Source of the DNA: JAXGMQ01 sp040768585
GTDB lineage: Bacteria; Caldisericota; Caldisericia; JAAYUI01
Length of the DNA: 64,000 nucleotides
Direction of reading: 5' to 3'
Assembly: GCA_040768585.1 (NCBI GenBank)
Contig: JAXGMQ010000001.1
Span: 2,107,895 to 2,171,894, forward strand
Shown here: one piece after another, positions 35,121-43,566 of the stretch
Position numbering within the stretch: position 1 is the first letter of the stretch
Layout of the letters: the number at the start of each line of letters is the position of its first letter
Position numbers and translations under genes: made by a program
Notes under the pieces: model-generated
Databases searched by the model: none
Told to the model about the DNA's origin: nothing
The model's input: the letters and a program-made list of their open reading frames with translations, nothing else

Positions 35121-35628
35121 GGTTCCTCCCGAGGTTTTTGCGAGTTTTCATGATTTTCTCTTCAAGCTGAAGCATTGCAAACTGAAGGGCTTCTGGTCTT
35201 GGGGGACAACCCGGAACATAGACATCGACTGGAATAATCTTATCGACACCCTTCACGACAGAGTAACTATCCACAAAGGGCCCGCCAGAGCAAGCGCAAG
35301 CACCCATAGCAACAACCCACTTTGGATTTGGAATCTGCTCATAGAGGAGCTTTGTTGGCTCTGCCATTTTTTTTGTGATAGTGCCAGCAACGATCATGAC
35401 ATCACACTGTCTGGGGGTTGGTCTGAAGAAACATCCATGTCGATCGAAGTCGTACCTTGGCATCCAAGCGTGGATCATCTCGAAAGCACAGCATGCTGTA
35501 GCATAGGTGAGAGGCCACATAGAGTTCTTTCTACCCCACGCTAAAAGCCAGTCGAGTGATGTGAGAAAGACGCTACCCTTTCCGTCAGAAAGAGCCGGGT
35601 CGAGGAATCGGGATTCTTTTAGTCCCAT
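35107..35628 (-). CDS. nuoB: Complex I subunit NuoB (PSST type)
   Basis: 173 residues. It binds cluster N2, the last Fe-S centre before quinone. All four Cys are present: the CC pair in ATACCAFEM, one in MGACACSGGPF and one in VPGCPPRPE. It overlaps nuoA by 10 nt. Confidence 0.97.
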   Translation of the reverse strand: MGLKESRFLDPALSDGKGSVFLTSLDWLLAWGRKNSMWPLTYATACCAFEMIHAWMPRYDFDRHGCFFRPTPRQCDVMIVAGTITKKMAEPTKLLYEQIPNPKWVVAMGACACSGGPFVDSYSVVKGVDKIIPVDVYVPGCPPRPEALQFAMLQLEEKIMKTRKNLGRNHVRA

Positions 35629-35987
35629 GTTAACAGCCCCCTTCCCCAGGCATATGCCCAGCCAAACAGGATAATCAGAATAAATATAGTAACCTCAACA
35701 AGCGCGTACTCACCCAGGAACCTAGCCTGAACAGCCCATGGATAGAGGAAAATTGCCTCAACATCGAATGCGACAAAGAGGAGCACAAAAACTAGGTATC
35801 TGATATTAAATTTGACCTTTGCATCTCGTTCTGGGTAGATACCACACTCGTAGGACGTCCTCGCATCCTCGCTGTCAATCCTTTTGGGCCTAAATAGATG
35901 CGCCAAAAAATAAGCGACAAACCCAAAACCGATGCCCACACAAACAAAAACCGCGATGGGCAGATACGTATTTAAGTACTGTTCCAT
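35619..35987 (-). CDS. nuoA: Complex I subunit NuoA
   Basis: 122 residues and three helices. It has TSYECGIYPERDAKVKFNIRYL and FLLFVAFDVEAIFLYPWA-type motifs (here VLLFVAFDVEAIFLYPWA). ATG 35987 is preferred over an in-frame TTG one codon earlier, because AGAGGTGA is then spaced 5 nt. It is the first gene of the nuo-atp block. Confidence 0.95.
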   Translation of the reverse strand: MEQYLNTYLPIAVFVCVGIGFGFVAYFLAHLFRPKRIDSEDARTSYECGIYPERDAKVKFNIRYLVFVLLFVAFDVEAIFLYPWAVQARFLGEYALVEVTIFILIILFGWAYAWGRGLLTWD

Positions 35988-36050
35988 CAATCACCTCTTT
36001 TAGGTAAGGTGCCAAACATCCAAAGGCCTGGACATACAATACAGTTTGCC

Positions 36051-36078
36051 AGTATAGAAAGCCGAGACCTTTTTTCAA
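36051..36078 (-). promoter_or_regulatory. Promoter of the nuo-atp block
   Basis: TTGAAA (36078-36073), a 16-nt spacer and TATACT (36056-36051), minus strand, giving a leader of about 55 nt before nuoA. The 220-nt gap between nuoA and alaX holds nothing else I can assign. No comparable promoter is visible before the atp genes. Confidence 0.55.
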
Positions 36079-36208
36079 CAGGCACACAATATTCGTTATC
36101 GTAAACCCTGGTTAAGTTACACAGAAAATTTAACGAACCATGTTTAACGTCTACAAAATTTTGATGCAATCAGAGTTTTTGTGAGTATTTTGCACAGTCT
36201 CAAATGTC

Positions 36209-37330
36209 TTACCCCTGGATAGCTTTTTCCAGATCTTCAAGTGTGATATTTCTCCCCAGTTTGCCATTTGCAGAGGTCTCTTTGCCGCCTCCGCGACCAT
36301 CAAATTTGACTGTTAACCTTTTAAGGAGGTCGTTGGCTGAAATTGTTTTTGAGATTATTGAAATCGATGTTCCAGAGATGGCAATCCCGACAGAGTCATT
36401 AGCTTCTACGATTGTTGCAGAGAGTTTTCCAAGAAGAGATGGTGGTACGTCAGAAATACAAACCCCAATTTTAGTCTCCCCTTCAAGAATGGTCTGATGT
36501 TCCTTTGCTATCTGTGGAATGAGTCTATCCCACAGCATCTGTGTCTCTCTGTTTTTGTCCTTTGTCTCGTCAATCAAGTTTTGAAATCTATCTGGCAACT
36601 CAGCAGTCGAACAGCTGCCGATCGATTTGAGCTTCCTTATGACACTTGATTCTTGGGTCGAATAATTAAGCGAATCAAATCCCGCCGTAAAAGCTATGCG
36701 CGTGCCACCCCTTTTTTTCTCAAGAGATATTATTCTGATTTGCCCAATCTCACCTGTGAGTAAAACATGTGCGCCACAACAAGCCGAAGAATCTATGTTT
36801 CCAATTGTAACCACCCTGAGGTCTTCCTTGTTAGTATTCTCGAGTTTTTCTTTGAATCTTGTTGGACTTTCTCCAAACGTCGTTTTTATTTCAAGGTTGT
36901 CTAATACTGCATTGTTTGCGTTATGTTCAAGTTTTATGAGGGTATCCCAATCAATCTCTTTATCAAAATCTATGGTTGACTCATTACCAATATGCACACT
37001 CGTTGTGCCAAGAGAGTAGTGTTTTTCCGCGATGCCAGAGATTATGTGTTGAGCTGAATGTGCCCTGCTGGTTTGCAACCTGAAATCTGAATCGAGTTTG
37101 GCTTCATATGAACCATCTGGAAGACTCGGGTCTAACCTTACAAGAACGGAGCCATTTTTTACCTGAACATCAATGACATTCGAACCGCCAATCGTTCCAC
37201 GGTCGAAGGGTTGACCCCCCTCGTCCGGGTGAAAAATCAAAGGTGTTACGATATACCAACTGTCACCGACGTTAACAACATCAACTCGACAACTGTGGCA
37301 TTTTGGATTTGTCCAGTACTCTCTCTTCAT
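36209..37330 (-). CDS. alaX: Alanyl-tRNA editing protein AlaX (long form with DHHA1 domain)
   Basis: Removes Ser or Gly wrongly attached to tRNA-Ala. The N-terminal beta-barrel part has FHPDEGGQPFDRGTI. The zinc-binding editing site is RAHSAQHII (HxxxH) with SACCGAHV (CxxxH). The C-terminal DHHA1-like domain ends with VKFDGRGGGKETSANGKL, the GGG RNA-binding motif. The start is placed at ATG 37330 (MKREYW); a longer frame to 37372 crosses a hairpin. About 373 residues, as expected for AlaX-L. Confidence 0.9.
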   Translation of the reverse strand: MKREYWTNPKCHSCRVDVVNVGDSWYIVTPLIFHPDEGGQPFDRGTIGGSNVIDVQVKNGSVLVRLDPSLPDGSYEAKLDSDFRLQTSRAHSAQHIISGIAEKHYSLGTTSVHIGNESTIDFDKEIDWDTLIKLEHNANNAVLDNLEIKTTFGESPTRFKEKLENTNKEDLRVVTIGNIDSSACCGAHVLLTGEIGQIRIISLEKKRGGTRIAFTAGFDSLNYSTQESSVIRKLKSIGSCSTAELPDRFQNLIDETKDKNRETQMLWDRLIPQIAKEHQTILEGETKIGVCISDVPPSLLGKLSATIVEANDSVGIAISGTSISIISKTISANDLLKRLTVKFDGRGGGKETSANGKLGRNITLEDLEKAIQG

Positions 37331-37380
37331 GCGGACAATAGTATTCCAACGAGGTTGGAATGTCCACAACACCCAATCTC

Positions 37381-38019
37381 TTATGGTACCCTAAGCGCCA
37401 CAGGTATTAGTGAAACACCAAACAGTCTTACGATGTGACCTATTATCCAAATCAAATCACCGATGTATGATGGAACCGCAAGGATTACGTTCGCAGCAGC
37501 AATGACAGCAAAAGCAATACCCATCCACAACGCAAAACGAGAATGTGTTTTCGTGTGATTATAGAAATATACAGTAGCAATCAACAACGCGAAGACAGCC
37601 GCTGGTATCCACATGACAAATCTGTCATGCTCAAATACGGGGAGCATATTGTGAAAGAGCGGAAATGCAAAGAGGAAGCTCAATACTATAACAATCAAAC
37701 AGAATCTCTTTATGAGATGAAGGTTGTCCTCTCTAATTGTGATTCCAACCAGTATCACAATATACGCAAGGAATCTGAGAATAAGAGAAAACCATATTAT
37801 TTGATGATATTGGAAAAGGTGCGCCAAGGTGTGGATTGTTGAATCTATGGCAAACACGTAAAAGGCAAGCGTGAAGTACCACAGGCGTACACTGTGTTTT
37901 TTTGTATAGATTCTGCTGGCAATTATTCCAATGGTTACAAAAATGGCGACAATGAGAATCTCCTCAATCATGTGGTAAACCATCGGAACGTCAAACGGAC
38001 CAAGTCCAAAGACGTACAT
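37381..38019 (-). CDS. Multi-pass membrane protein of unknown function
   Basis: 212 residues with about seven hydrophobic helices. His residues are clustered in helix regions (STIHTLAHLFQYHQ, HNMLPVFEHDRF), which might bind metal or heme, but no known motif is complete. It is the middle gene of three on the minus strand, 10 nt after the DUF4388-like gene and 50 nt before alaX. The family is not recognised. Confidence 0.6.
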   Translation of the reverse strand: MYVFGLGPFDVPMVYHMIEEILIVAIFVTIGIIASRIYTKKHSVRLWYFTLAFYVFAIDSTIHTLAHLFQYHQIIWFSLILRFLAYIVILVGITIREDNLHLIKRFCLIVIVLSFLFAFPLFHNMLPVFEHDRFVMWIPAAVFALLIATVYFYNHTKTHSRFALWMGIAFAVIAAANVILAVPSYIGDLIWIIGHIVRLFGVSLIPVALRVP

Positions 38020-38029
38020 GTCTTCCCCC

Positions 38030-38809
38030 TTAAACGAACTCCCTTTCGTTTATATTGCGAATCTCGATTTTACCACTTCGAACGCCACTTCTGATAAGGT
38101 CAAGCACAAATTCCCTATCAAATCCGGATTGACCAATAATATCTTCGATACTCTTCTTGTTGTCGATGAACCTAATTATTGGGTTGTGCTCTGTTTTGCT
38201 CTGGATAAATGGATTGGTTGATACCATTACTCCACTAGATTTATAAGTGGGAACAAAATCTGAGAATCTAATGTCAGCTGTAAGGGGAATATTCACAATA
38301 CCTGATATCGCCATTCTTCCGATGATCTCGGACAACTCCACAGACGAAAAAGGTACCTGCTGTAGCAATTGGATGAATGTAACACCCTCACCCATACCCC
38401 GTGGAAGAGCGTTGATAATTTCTATATGACTCACTGGTATAAGTTTTAAGAAACGGTCAATAAAGATGGATTTACTTATCCTCGTCTCATCCTTTAACCT
38501 TGGTAAAGAATTTGCGTTAAGTTCGTCCGAAATTGAGTAAAACAACTCTTCAAGTGGAGCAGTAGTATTCACCTCTTCCGTGTAGGTATTTTCGTTGTAA
38601 ACAACGTCTATAGCCCTTTTCTGAATTATCTTTTTGATAGCATCCGAACCTCTTGCATCATTACATTCGGCATATGTCAAAACACCATTGTTAAATTGGA
38701 CAATACAACGGCAACCACTTGATTTTAGATCGTGAGTGCCACTGTCACCCCTGACACCTCTCCAGATAAAATATCTGGATATCTCATGATTTAATAAAGT
38801 TTGCCTCAC
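38030..38809 (-). CDS. DUF4388-like protein with C-terminal winged-helix-like domain
   Basis: 259 residues, cytosolic. The N-terminal part has the DUF4388 (PatA N-like) pattern of a short beta unit ending CIVQFNNGVLTYAECNDARG followed by a helix. The C-terminal part (IIRFIDNKKSIEDIIGQ and on) resembles the winged-helix tail of the DUF4388 protein at 53914. Such proteins accompany Ras-like GTPases and Roadblock proteins. The GTG start has AGAGG 6 nt upstream and a promoter ending 16 nt before it. Assignment is by pattern only. Confidence 0.5.
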   Translation of the reverse strand: MRQTLLNHEISRYFIWRGVRGDSGTHDLKSSGCRCIVQFNNGVLTYAECNDARGSDAIKKIIQKRAIDVVYNENTYTEEVNTTAPLEELFYSISDELNANSLPRLKDETRISKSIFIDRFLKLIPVSHIEIINALPRGMGEGVTFIQLLQQVPFSSVELSEIIGRMAISGIVNIPLTADIRFSDFVPTYKSSGVMVSTNPFIQSKTEHNPIIRFIDNKKSIEDIIGQSGFDREFVLDLIRSGVRSGKIEIRNINEREFV

Positions 38810-38825
38810 AAAAACCTCTACTGGA

Positions 38826-38853
38826 ATTCTATTACCAAAATGTTTAATGTCAA
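38826..38853 (-). promoter_or_regulatory. Promoter of the 38809-36209 gene group
   Basis: TTGACA (38853-38848), a 16-nt spacer and TAGAAT (38831-38826), minus strand. It lies back to back with the asparaginase promoter in an AT-rich 118-nt divergent gap. Confidence 0.6.
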
Positions 38854-38892
38854 ATGTGTAATAAATTTATTTATATTAATATTGTCAATAAG

Positions 38893-38920
38893 TTGCACAA
38901 TCTGCCACTTCGCAAATAAT
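38893..38920 (+). promoter_or_regulatory. Promoter of the asparaginase gene, apparently leaderless
   Basis: TTGCAC (38893-38898), a 16-nt spacer and AATAAT (38915-38920). Only 7 nt follow before the ATG at 38928, so the predicted first RNA base is the A of the start codon. No ribosome site is present upstream of the ATG. Confidence 0.5.
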
Positions 38921-38927
38921 CTTCCTC

Positions 38928-39899
38928 ATGGAACGCTATCAATTTGTGGTTCGACGTTTTCGTGGAGAAGTTGTTGAGGCTCTATTCAGAGGTAATCTTG
39001 TTGTTTGTGATTCCAGGAATATAGAAACTTCCTTTGTATCATCTTGTTACACCTACATCAGGAGTGCATCGAAGCCCTTCCAGACAATCCCGCTAATCAC
39101 AACAGGCGCGTATGAAAGATTCTCCCTGTCGCCTAGACATTTAGCAATTGCATCAGGTTCCCACAACGGACAAGACATCCACCAGCGGACAGTGTTAGAG
39201 ATGTTGTCAATGGCAGGTCTGGAGGAGTCTAATCTGAGGTGTGGTACACACCCACCAATGACAAAACAGGCAAGAGAGGAAATAGGCGATAAAATAACGC
39301 AGCTGTCCAACAACTGCTCAGGAAAGCATGCCTCGATGATGTTGATATGTAAACACATGGGCTGGGACATGGATTCATATCTCGATATATCACACCCCAT
39401 TCAGCAATTGATGCTTGATACTGTGTCGAAGATTTGTGAATCCAAGAACATAAAAGTGGGAATAGATGGCTGTGGTGTTCCTGTGTTTGCGATGGATATT
39501 GAGAATATGGCAATTGGTTTTTCAAAGATTGCTAACCCCGATACAGCGGAACAAGAATACCAGGAATCGATAAAGATGATAAAGAATGCCATAAACGAAT
39601 TTCCAGATGTATACGCCGGCACTGACAGAATAGCGACGAAATTTGTGAAAGACAATCCTGACTCAATCTACAAAAGTGGTGCTCAGGGGGTTGGATGTTT
39701 TGCTTTCGATGGGAAAGGTGTTGCTTTCAAACTCGAATGTGGTGAAGAGGGAAGCATTTTCACATTCACCGTTGCTAACATTGCCAAGTTTCTTGGAGCA
39801 AACACCGAGTCACTCGGTGAATTCCTTGAAAATAAAAACACCAACCATCTCGGTCAGACGGTTGGTGTTGTTGAGTTTAATATTGAGAGGGTTGGCTAA
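38928..39899 (+). CDS. Asparaginase II family protein (thermolabile Rhizobium-type)
   Basis: 323 residues of the PF06089 family, named for the Rhizobium etli inducible asparaginase, not the Escherichia coli types. Typical motifs are YIRSASKPFQTIPL, IASGSHNGQDIH, SNNCSGKHASMML, GIDGCGVPVFA and DPDSIYKSGAQG-like NPDSIYKSGAQG. It probably hydrolyses L-asparagine to aspartate and ammonia, though the function is proven in few members. It is a single gene between divergent and convergent neighbours; its stop overlaps the rho stop by 4 nt. Confidence 0.88.
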   Translation: MERYQFVVRRFRGEVVEALFRGNLVVCDSRNIETSFVSSCYTYIRSASKPFQTIPLITTGAYERFSLSPRHLAIASGSHNGQDIHQRTVLEMLSMAGLEESNLRCGTHPPMTKQAREEIGDKITQLSNNCSGKHASMMLICKHMGWDMDSYLDISHPIQQLMLDTVSKICESKNIKVGIDGCGVPVFAMDIENMAIGFSKIANPDTAEQEYQESIKMIKNAINEFPDVYAGTDRIATKFVKDNPDSIYKSGAQGVGCFAFDGKGVAFKLECGEEGSIFTFTVANIAKFLGANTESLGEFLENKNTNHLGQTVGVVEFNIERVG

Positions 39900-41503
39900 T
39901 TATTCTTGTCTGCAACAATGCTTCGAAGGAATTGCTCGTTACTCTTTGAATCTCTGAACCATTTGAAAAGTTTGAGAAGCGCTTCATGAGGCTCAAGGTT
40001 GGATAGGAATCTTCTTAGGCTCCATACACGCTTTCTTTCATCAACTCCATAGAGAAGTTCGTCTCTACGGGTTCCTGATTTGTTAATTTCGATGGCTGGG
40101 AAGATACCCTTTTCGGCAAGTTTCCTATCAAGTACAAGCTCCATATTACCGGTACCCTTGTACTCCTCATAGATAACCTCGTCCATCCTAGAACCAGTTT
40201 CGATTAGGGCCGTTGCGATGATGGTAAGGCTGCCACCCTCGTCGATGTTCCTTGCTGCACCAAGAACCTTTTTTGGCCCGTGAATGGCTGATGTGTCAAG
40301 ACCACCGGTGAGCGTTCTGCCCGTTGGACTCATGACAAGGTTATACGCTCTTGTGAGTCTTGTGATACCATCCATCAGAACAACTACATCTCTTCCCAAC
40401 TCGACAAGACGTTTTGCTCTCTCCATCGCAAGCTCGACGACCCTAATATGATTCTCTGGAAGCTGGTCAAAGGTTGAGTGGATAACTTGAGCTTTGACTG
40501 AACGTTGCATATCGGTGACTTCCTCTGGTCTTTCGTCTACTAGAACAATCATTAGCTCAACTTCTGGGTGATTGACCGATATTGCCTGGGCAACCTTTTT
40601 GATGACTGATGTTTTTCCAGCCTTTGGTGGTGATACAATCATACCTCTTTGGCCCTTGCCGATTGGCGCAAAAAGGTCGATAAGTCTAAGTGTTGAATCA
40701 TTTCTACCAGGAACTTCCAGAATGAATCTTTCATCTGGGAAAATAGGCACCAATTGCTCAAAAACTGATCTGTTCTTGATTCTGTCGGGTTCTAGTCCGT
40801 TGACAGTGTTGACTTTGAGCATAGCGGCATATTTTTCGCTTGATTTCGAGGGATATCTGACAACACCGTTTACAAGGTCACCATTCCTGAGATTGAACTT
40901 CCTGATCTGAGAAGGAGCAAGATAGATATCATCTGGATTTGGGACGTATACTGTTCTGAGGAATCCATAACCATCCGGATGGATTTCAAGTACACCAGTT
41001 CCCTCTCCCTGTGATTCACCCTTGTATGGAAGAGAATTTACATCGACCTGACTATCCCTTTCAACTTCATTCTTTTGTTCTGTTACATGATTTGTCTGAG
41101 TTGGTTGCTTCTTCTCAGCTTTTGGCTGATCGTCTGAATTCTTATCAGCCATATATTTTGAAGGCGGGAACATCAATTTCGGTCGAGACGGCGTTTTTAT
41201 CTCGGTTTCGAGATTTTCTGTTGCCCTTGTCTCTGTTGTTCGTGTTTCTGGCTCAACTGATTGTGACTCTACCTTTTCTTCAGTTTCTTCTGTTGTTTTC
41301 ATTGCCTCAAGCTCAGCTTTGGATTTTCTGCCACGTTTTTTTCTCACAACCTTTTTCTCTCCTCGAGACACAAGCACGATTTCATTTTTCAGGTCATCTT
41401 TTTTGAAGCTTGTATAATTTTTTATCTGAAGCTCTTTGCAAATATCATAAAGCTCTCTCGCTGTTAAACCGTTTAATTCTTCTTTTGTGTATTCTTTTGT
41501 CAT
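39896..41503 (-). CDS. rho: Transcription termination factor Rho
   Basis: Hexameric RNA helicase, 535 residues. The N-terminal SAP-like domain (LTARELYDICKELQIKNY, 13-30) is followed by an insertion of about 115 residues rich in Lys/Glu/Thr with an AT-hook-like KKRGRKSK (55-62). The RNA-binding OB domain follows (LEIHPDGYGFLRT, about 172-184), and then Walker A SPPKAGKTS (291-299), DERPEEVTDMQRSV and LMDGITRLTRAYN. Such disordered insertions occur in Rho of Actinobacteria and some other lineages. It is the last gene of the tRNA-zinc ribbon-rnhA-rho group; GGAG lies 9 nt before the ATG. Confidence 0.97.
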   Translation of the reverse strand: MTKEYTKEELNGLTARELYDICKELQIKNYTSFKKDDLKNEIVLVSRGEKKVVRKKRGRKSKAELEAMKTTEETEEKVESQSVEPETRTTETRATENLETEIKTPSRPKLMFPPSKYMADKNSDDQPKAEKKQPTQTNHVTEQKNEVERDSQVDVNSLPYKGESQGEGTGVLEIHPDGYGFLRTVYVPNPDDIYLAPSQIRKFNLRNGDLVNGVVRYPSKSSEKYAAMLKVNTVNGLEPDRIKNRSVFEQLVPIFPDERFILEVPGRNDSTLRLIDLFAPIGKGQRGMIVSPPKAGKTSVIKKVAQAISVNHPEVELMIVLVDERPEEVTDMQRSVKAQVIHSTFDQLPENHIRVVELAMERAKRLVELGRDVVVLMDGITRLTRAYNLVMSPTGRTLTGGLDTSAIHGPKKVLGAARNIDEGGSLTIIATALIETGSRMDEVIYEEYKGTGNMELVLDRKLAEKGIFPAIEINKSGTRRDELLYGVDERKRVWSLRRFLSNLEPHEALLKLFKWFRDSKSNEQFLRSIVADKNN

Positions 41504-41527
41504 CTGTTACTACTCCGTTTGTGCCGC

Positions 41528-41929
41528 TTATTTGTCGAAGGCGAGATTTGCCATTCTATCGGCGGATTTGTTGTCGTTTCTTCCTACATGGATTATTTCA
41601 ATCTTCTTGAATCTAGATATTAGATTTTTTGCAACCAAATAGTATTCCATCAGCTCTTTTGTTTTAACTTTGTATTCCCCGCTAATTTGTCTGACCATTA
41701 ATTGTGAATCAGACTTGACTGTTACGTTTTCACACTCAAGTTCCAATGCAATAAGCTTCGACAATGAGTATATGAGCCCAGAGTACTCTGCTGCGTTGTT
41801 CGTTTTTTTGCCAATCTCAAAGCTCTCTTCATATACGAGCTTGCCATCTACTTCGCAGATGGAGCCAAAACTTGAAGGGCCTGGATTACCCCTTGACGCT
41901 CCATCAGTCCAAACATTAACCTTCTTCAA
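41528..41929 (-). CDS. rnhA: Ribonuclease HI
   Basis: Cuts the RNA strand of RNA-DNA hybrids. The catalytic Asp-Glu-Asp-Asp set is visible: DGASRGNPGP, NNAAEYSGL, VKSDSQLM and GRNDNKSADRMAN. The TTG at 41929 is chosen as the start: it overlaps the upstream TGA stop (TTGA), has GAGGGTGG just ahead, and gives the compact N-terminus MKKVNVWTDG. ATG 41965 would add 12 residues inside the previous gene. About 133 residues. Confidence 0.9.
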   Translation of the reverse strand: MKKVNVWTDGASRGNPGPSSFGSICEVDGKLVYEESFEIGKKTNNAAEYSGLIYSLSKLIALELECENVTVKSDSQLMVRQISGEYKVKTKELMEYYLVAKNLISRFKKIEIIHVGRNDNKSADRMANLAFDK

Positions 41930-42639
41930 GAAACCACCCTCTGTCTGTATATGATTCTTCCACAATTGTTGCAGTAGTGAACTTCATCAGGATTCTCTAA
42001 GAGCTTTTGATCAACCGCATCAGATATTGGTTGATGACAACCACCACACAAAGTACCAACAACCTCCACCATTCCTATGCCATTTTTCTGTTGACACATC
42101 TTCTGGTATAGCGAAAGTAGACCGCTGTCAATTGACTTGGTGAGTTCTTCCCTTGTTCGGTTGAGCTCTGCAATTTTTATTTTTCCCTGAGTTTGTGTCT
42201 TTTTGTATTGAGACAATATCTCCTCAAGTTTTCCACGCAAGGAGGAAACTTTTTTATCAACTTTGGTTTTATAGGTTGTATAACTCTCGTTCTTATCGAG
42301 TAGCTCAAGCTGCTGTGTTTCGAGTTTGTCGAGCAGTTCGTCGAGTTTCTTCATATGGTCTTGAATCTCAGCGATTTGCCTGGGATTTACACCTGAGCTG
42401 AAAAGACGCTTTTGCATCTTGTCCTTCTCGTCTTTTGCTGAATCGTATTTCTCTTTTATCGCATCGAGTTTCCTCTTTAGTAGAGCTAGAGCATCATCTA
42501 TCTTTTTTTGCTCGACCGTAAACTTACTCAGGGATTGCATCAATTCTTTACCATCATCCGCGGTGTCCATTTCTGTTTCAAACGAACGGATGGATGTGTC
42601 GATTGTTGCAAGTCGAATCAGCTTCTGAAATTCTATCAT
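41926..42639 (-). CDS. Coiled-coil protein with C4 zinc ribbon (CdsZ/DUF164 family)
   Basis: 237 residues. A long helical hairpin (about 40-170) is followed by the zinc ribbon VGTLCGGCHQPI...VHYCNNCGRIIYR (two CxxC pairs). Members of this family are conserved beside rnhA or nif3 genes and are thought to act on nucleic acids; the role is not settled. The ATG lies only 15 nt from the CCA end of the tRNA and has no ribosome site. Confidence 0.85.
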   Translation of the reverse strand: MIEFQKLIRLATIDTSIRSFETEMDTADDGKELMQSLSKFTVEQKKIDDALALLKRKLDAIKEKYDSAKDEKDKMQKRLFSSGVNPRQIAEIQDHMKKLDELLDKLETQQLELLDKNESYTTYKTKVDKKVSSLRGKLEEILSQYKKTQTQGKIKIAELNRTREELTKSIDSGLLSLYQKMCQQKNGIGMVEVVGTLCGGCHQPISDAVDQKLLENPDEVHYCNNCGRIIYRQRVVS

Positions 42640-42657
42640 TGGTTTTCTTTGTAATGG

Positions 42658-42731
42658 TGGGCCCAGTAGGACTTGAACCTACGACCCTCTGGTTATGAGC
42701 CAGATGCTCTGACCAACTGAGCTATGGGCCC
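42658..42731 (-). tRNA. tRNA with CAU anticodon, probably tRNA-Ile2 (lysidine-modified)
   Basis: Complete cloverleaf on the minus strand. The acceptor stem is GGGCCC/GGGCCC with A73, the D-arm is GCTCAGTTGGTCAGAGC, the anticodon stem TCTGG/CCAGA encloses loop CTCATAA, and the T-arm is GTAGGTTCAAGTCCTAC. CCA is encoded (42655-42657). The GGCTCATAACC loop context and a T-arm like Bacillus tRNA-Ile2 favour Ile2 over elongator Met, but this cannot be settled without comparing all CAU tRNAs. It is not an initiator, since no GGG/CCC pairs flank the anticodon loop. Confidence 0.95.
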
Positions 42732-42834
42732 TTGCTAAACTACATGCGAATAAGGAGTTTGGTAATTAGCGTCGTGCAATATCTTGGCAAATTGCTACAT
42801 ATTTTCAATTAAATAGTTAATCTTCATCAACTCC

Positions 42835-43566
42835 TCATGAGCTTTGGAGCTTTACCATTTTTTTGAGCTTATCTACCTCCCACTTCTTGAGTTCACGGTA
42901 CTCACCAGGTTTGAGTTTACCAAGTCTGATGTTACCATAGCTGGCTCTTCCAAGCCTTAGGACTTTGTTATCCACAGCTTCAATCATTCTTTTTACGTGA
43001 TGATATTTCCCTTCGTGTATTGTGATGTAGACGACATCCTCATGTATTGTCACCTCATCAGCCTTCACGATGACGCCCTTGCCAATGTCAACACCGGAGA
43101 GAAGTTTTTCCCTGTCTTTTTCTGTGAATGGATTCCTAGTAAAGACTCTGTAGGCTCTTGGAACCTCATATTTTGGGTGTGTCAATCTGTAGAGAAGATC
43201 GCCATCATTGGTCATAAGGAGTAAACCAGTAGCGTCATAGTCAAGCCGACCAACGGGCAGGAGGGTTGAAAAATTCCTTGGCAGTATATCATAAATTGTT
43301 TTTCTCCTCTGCTCGTCTTTTTTTGTTGTGAGTACCAACCTCGGTTTGTGTAACGCGATGTATTTCTTTTCACTTGTTTTTGTGATATCAACGCCCTCAA
43401 CGATTATCTTGACGTCAGGTTGCACTTTTGTACCAAGCTCTGTCACAACTTTGCCATCTACTGAGACTCTGCCTTCAATTATAAGCTCATCTGCCGTTCT
43501 CCTCGAACAGTACCCAGATTTTGATATAAGGGCATTGAGCCGGATTGGTTCAGTTTTTGTCTTCAA
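42835..43566 (-). CDS. rluB: 23S rRNA pseudouridine synthase RluB-like
   Basis: 243 residues. An N-terminal S4 RNA-binding domain (RLNALISKSGYCSRRTADELI) is followed by the RsuA-type catalytic domain with LPVGRLDYDATGLLLMTNDGDL, where the Asp of GRLDYD is catalytic. The TTG start at 43566 directly follows the TGA of the upstream gene, with GAGGG as ribosome site. RluB (U2605) is the closest match, but RluE/RluF-type specificity cannot be excluded. About 100 nt separate it from the tRNA. Confidence 0.9.
   Translation of the reverse strand: MKTKTEPIRLNALISKSGYCSRRTADELIIEGRVSVDGKVVTELGTKVQPDVKIIVEGVDITKTSEKKYIALHKPRLVLTTKKDEQRRKTIYDILPRNFSTLLPVGRLDYDATGLLLMTNDGDLLYRLTHPKYEVPRAYRVFTRNPFTEKDREKLLSGVDIGKGVIVKADEVTIHEDVVYITIHEGKYHHVKRMIEAVDNKVLRLGRASYGNIRLGKLKPGEYRELKKWEVDKLKKMVKLQSS

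Noticed and set aside
36079..36208. Small RNA or extra gene between nuoA and alaX
   Set aside because: Only AT-rich sequence with no frame of note and no stable stem with a U-run; it probably holds regulatory DNA for nuo.
42658..42731. Initiator tRNA-fMet
   Set aside because: The anticodon is CAU but the anticodon stem lacks the three G-C pairs of initiators and the acceptor starts with a G-C pair.
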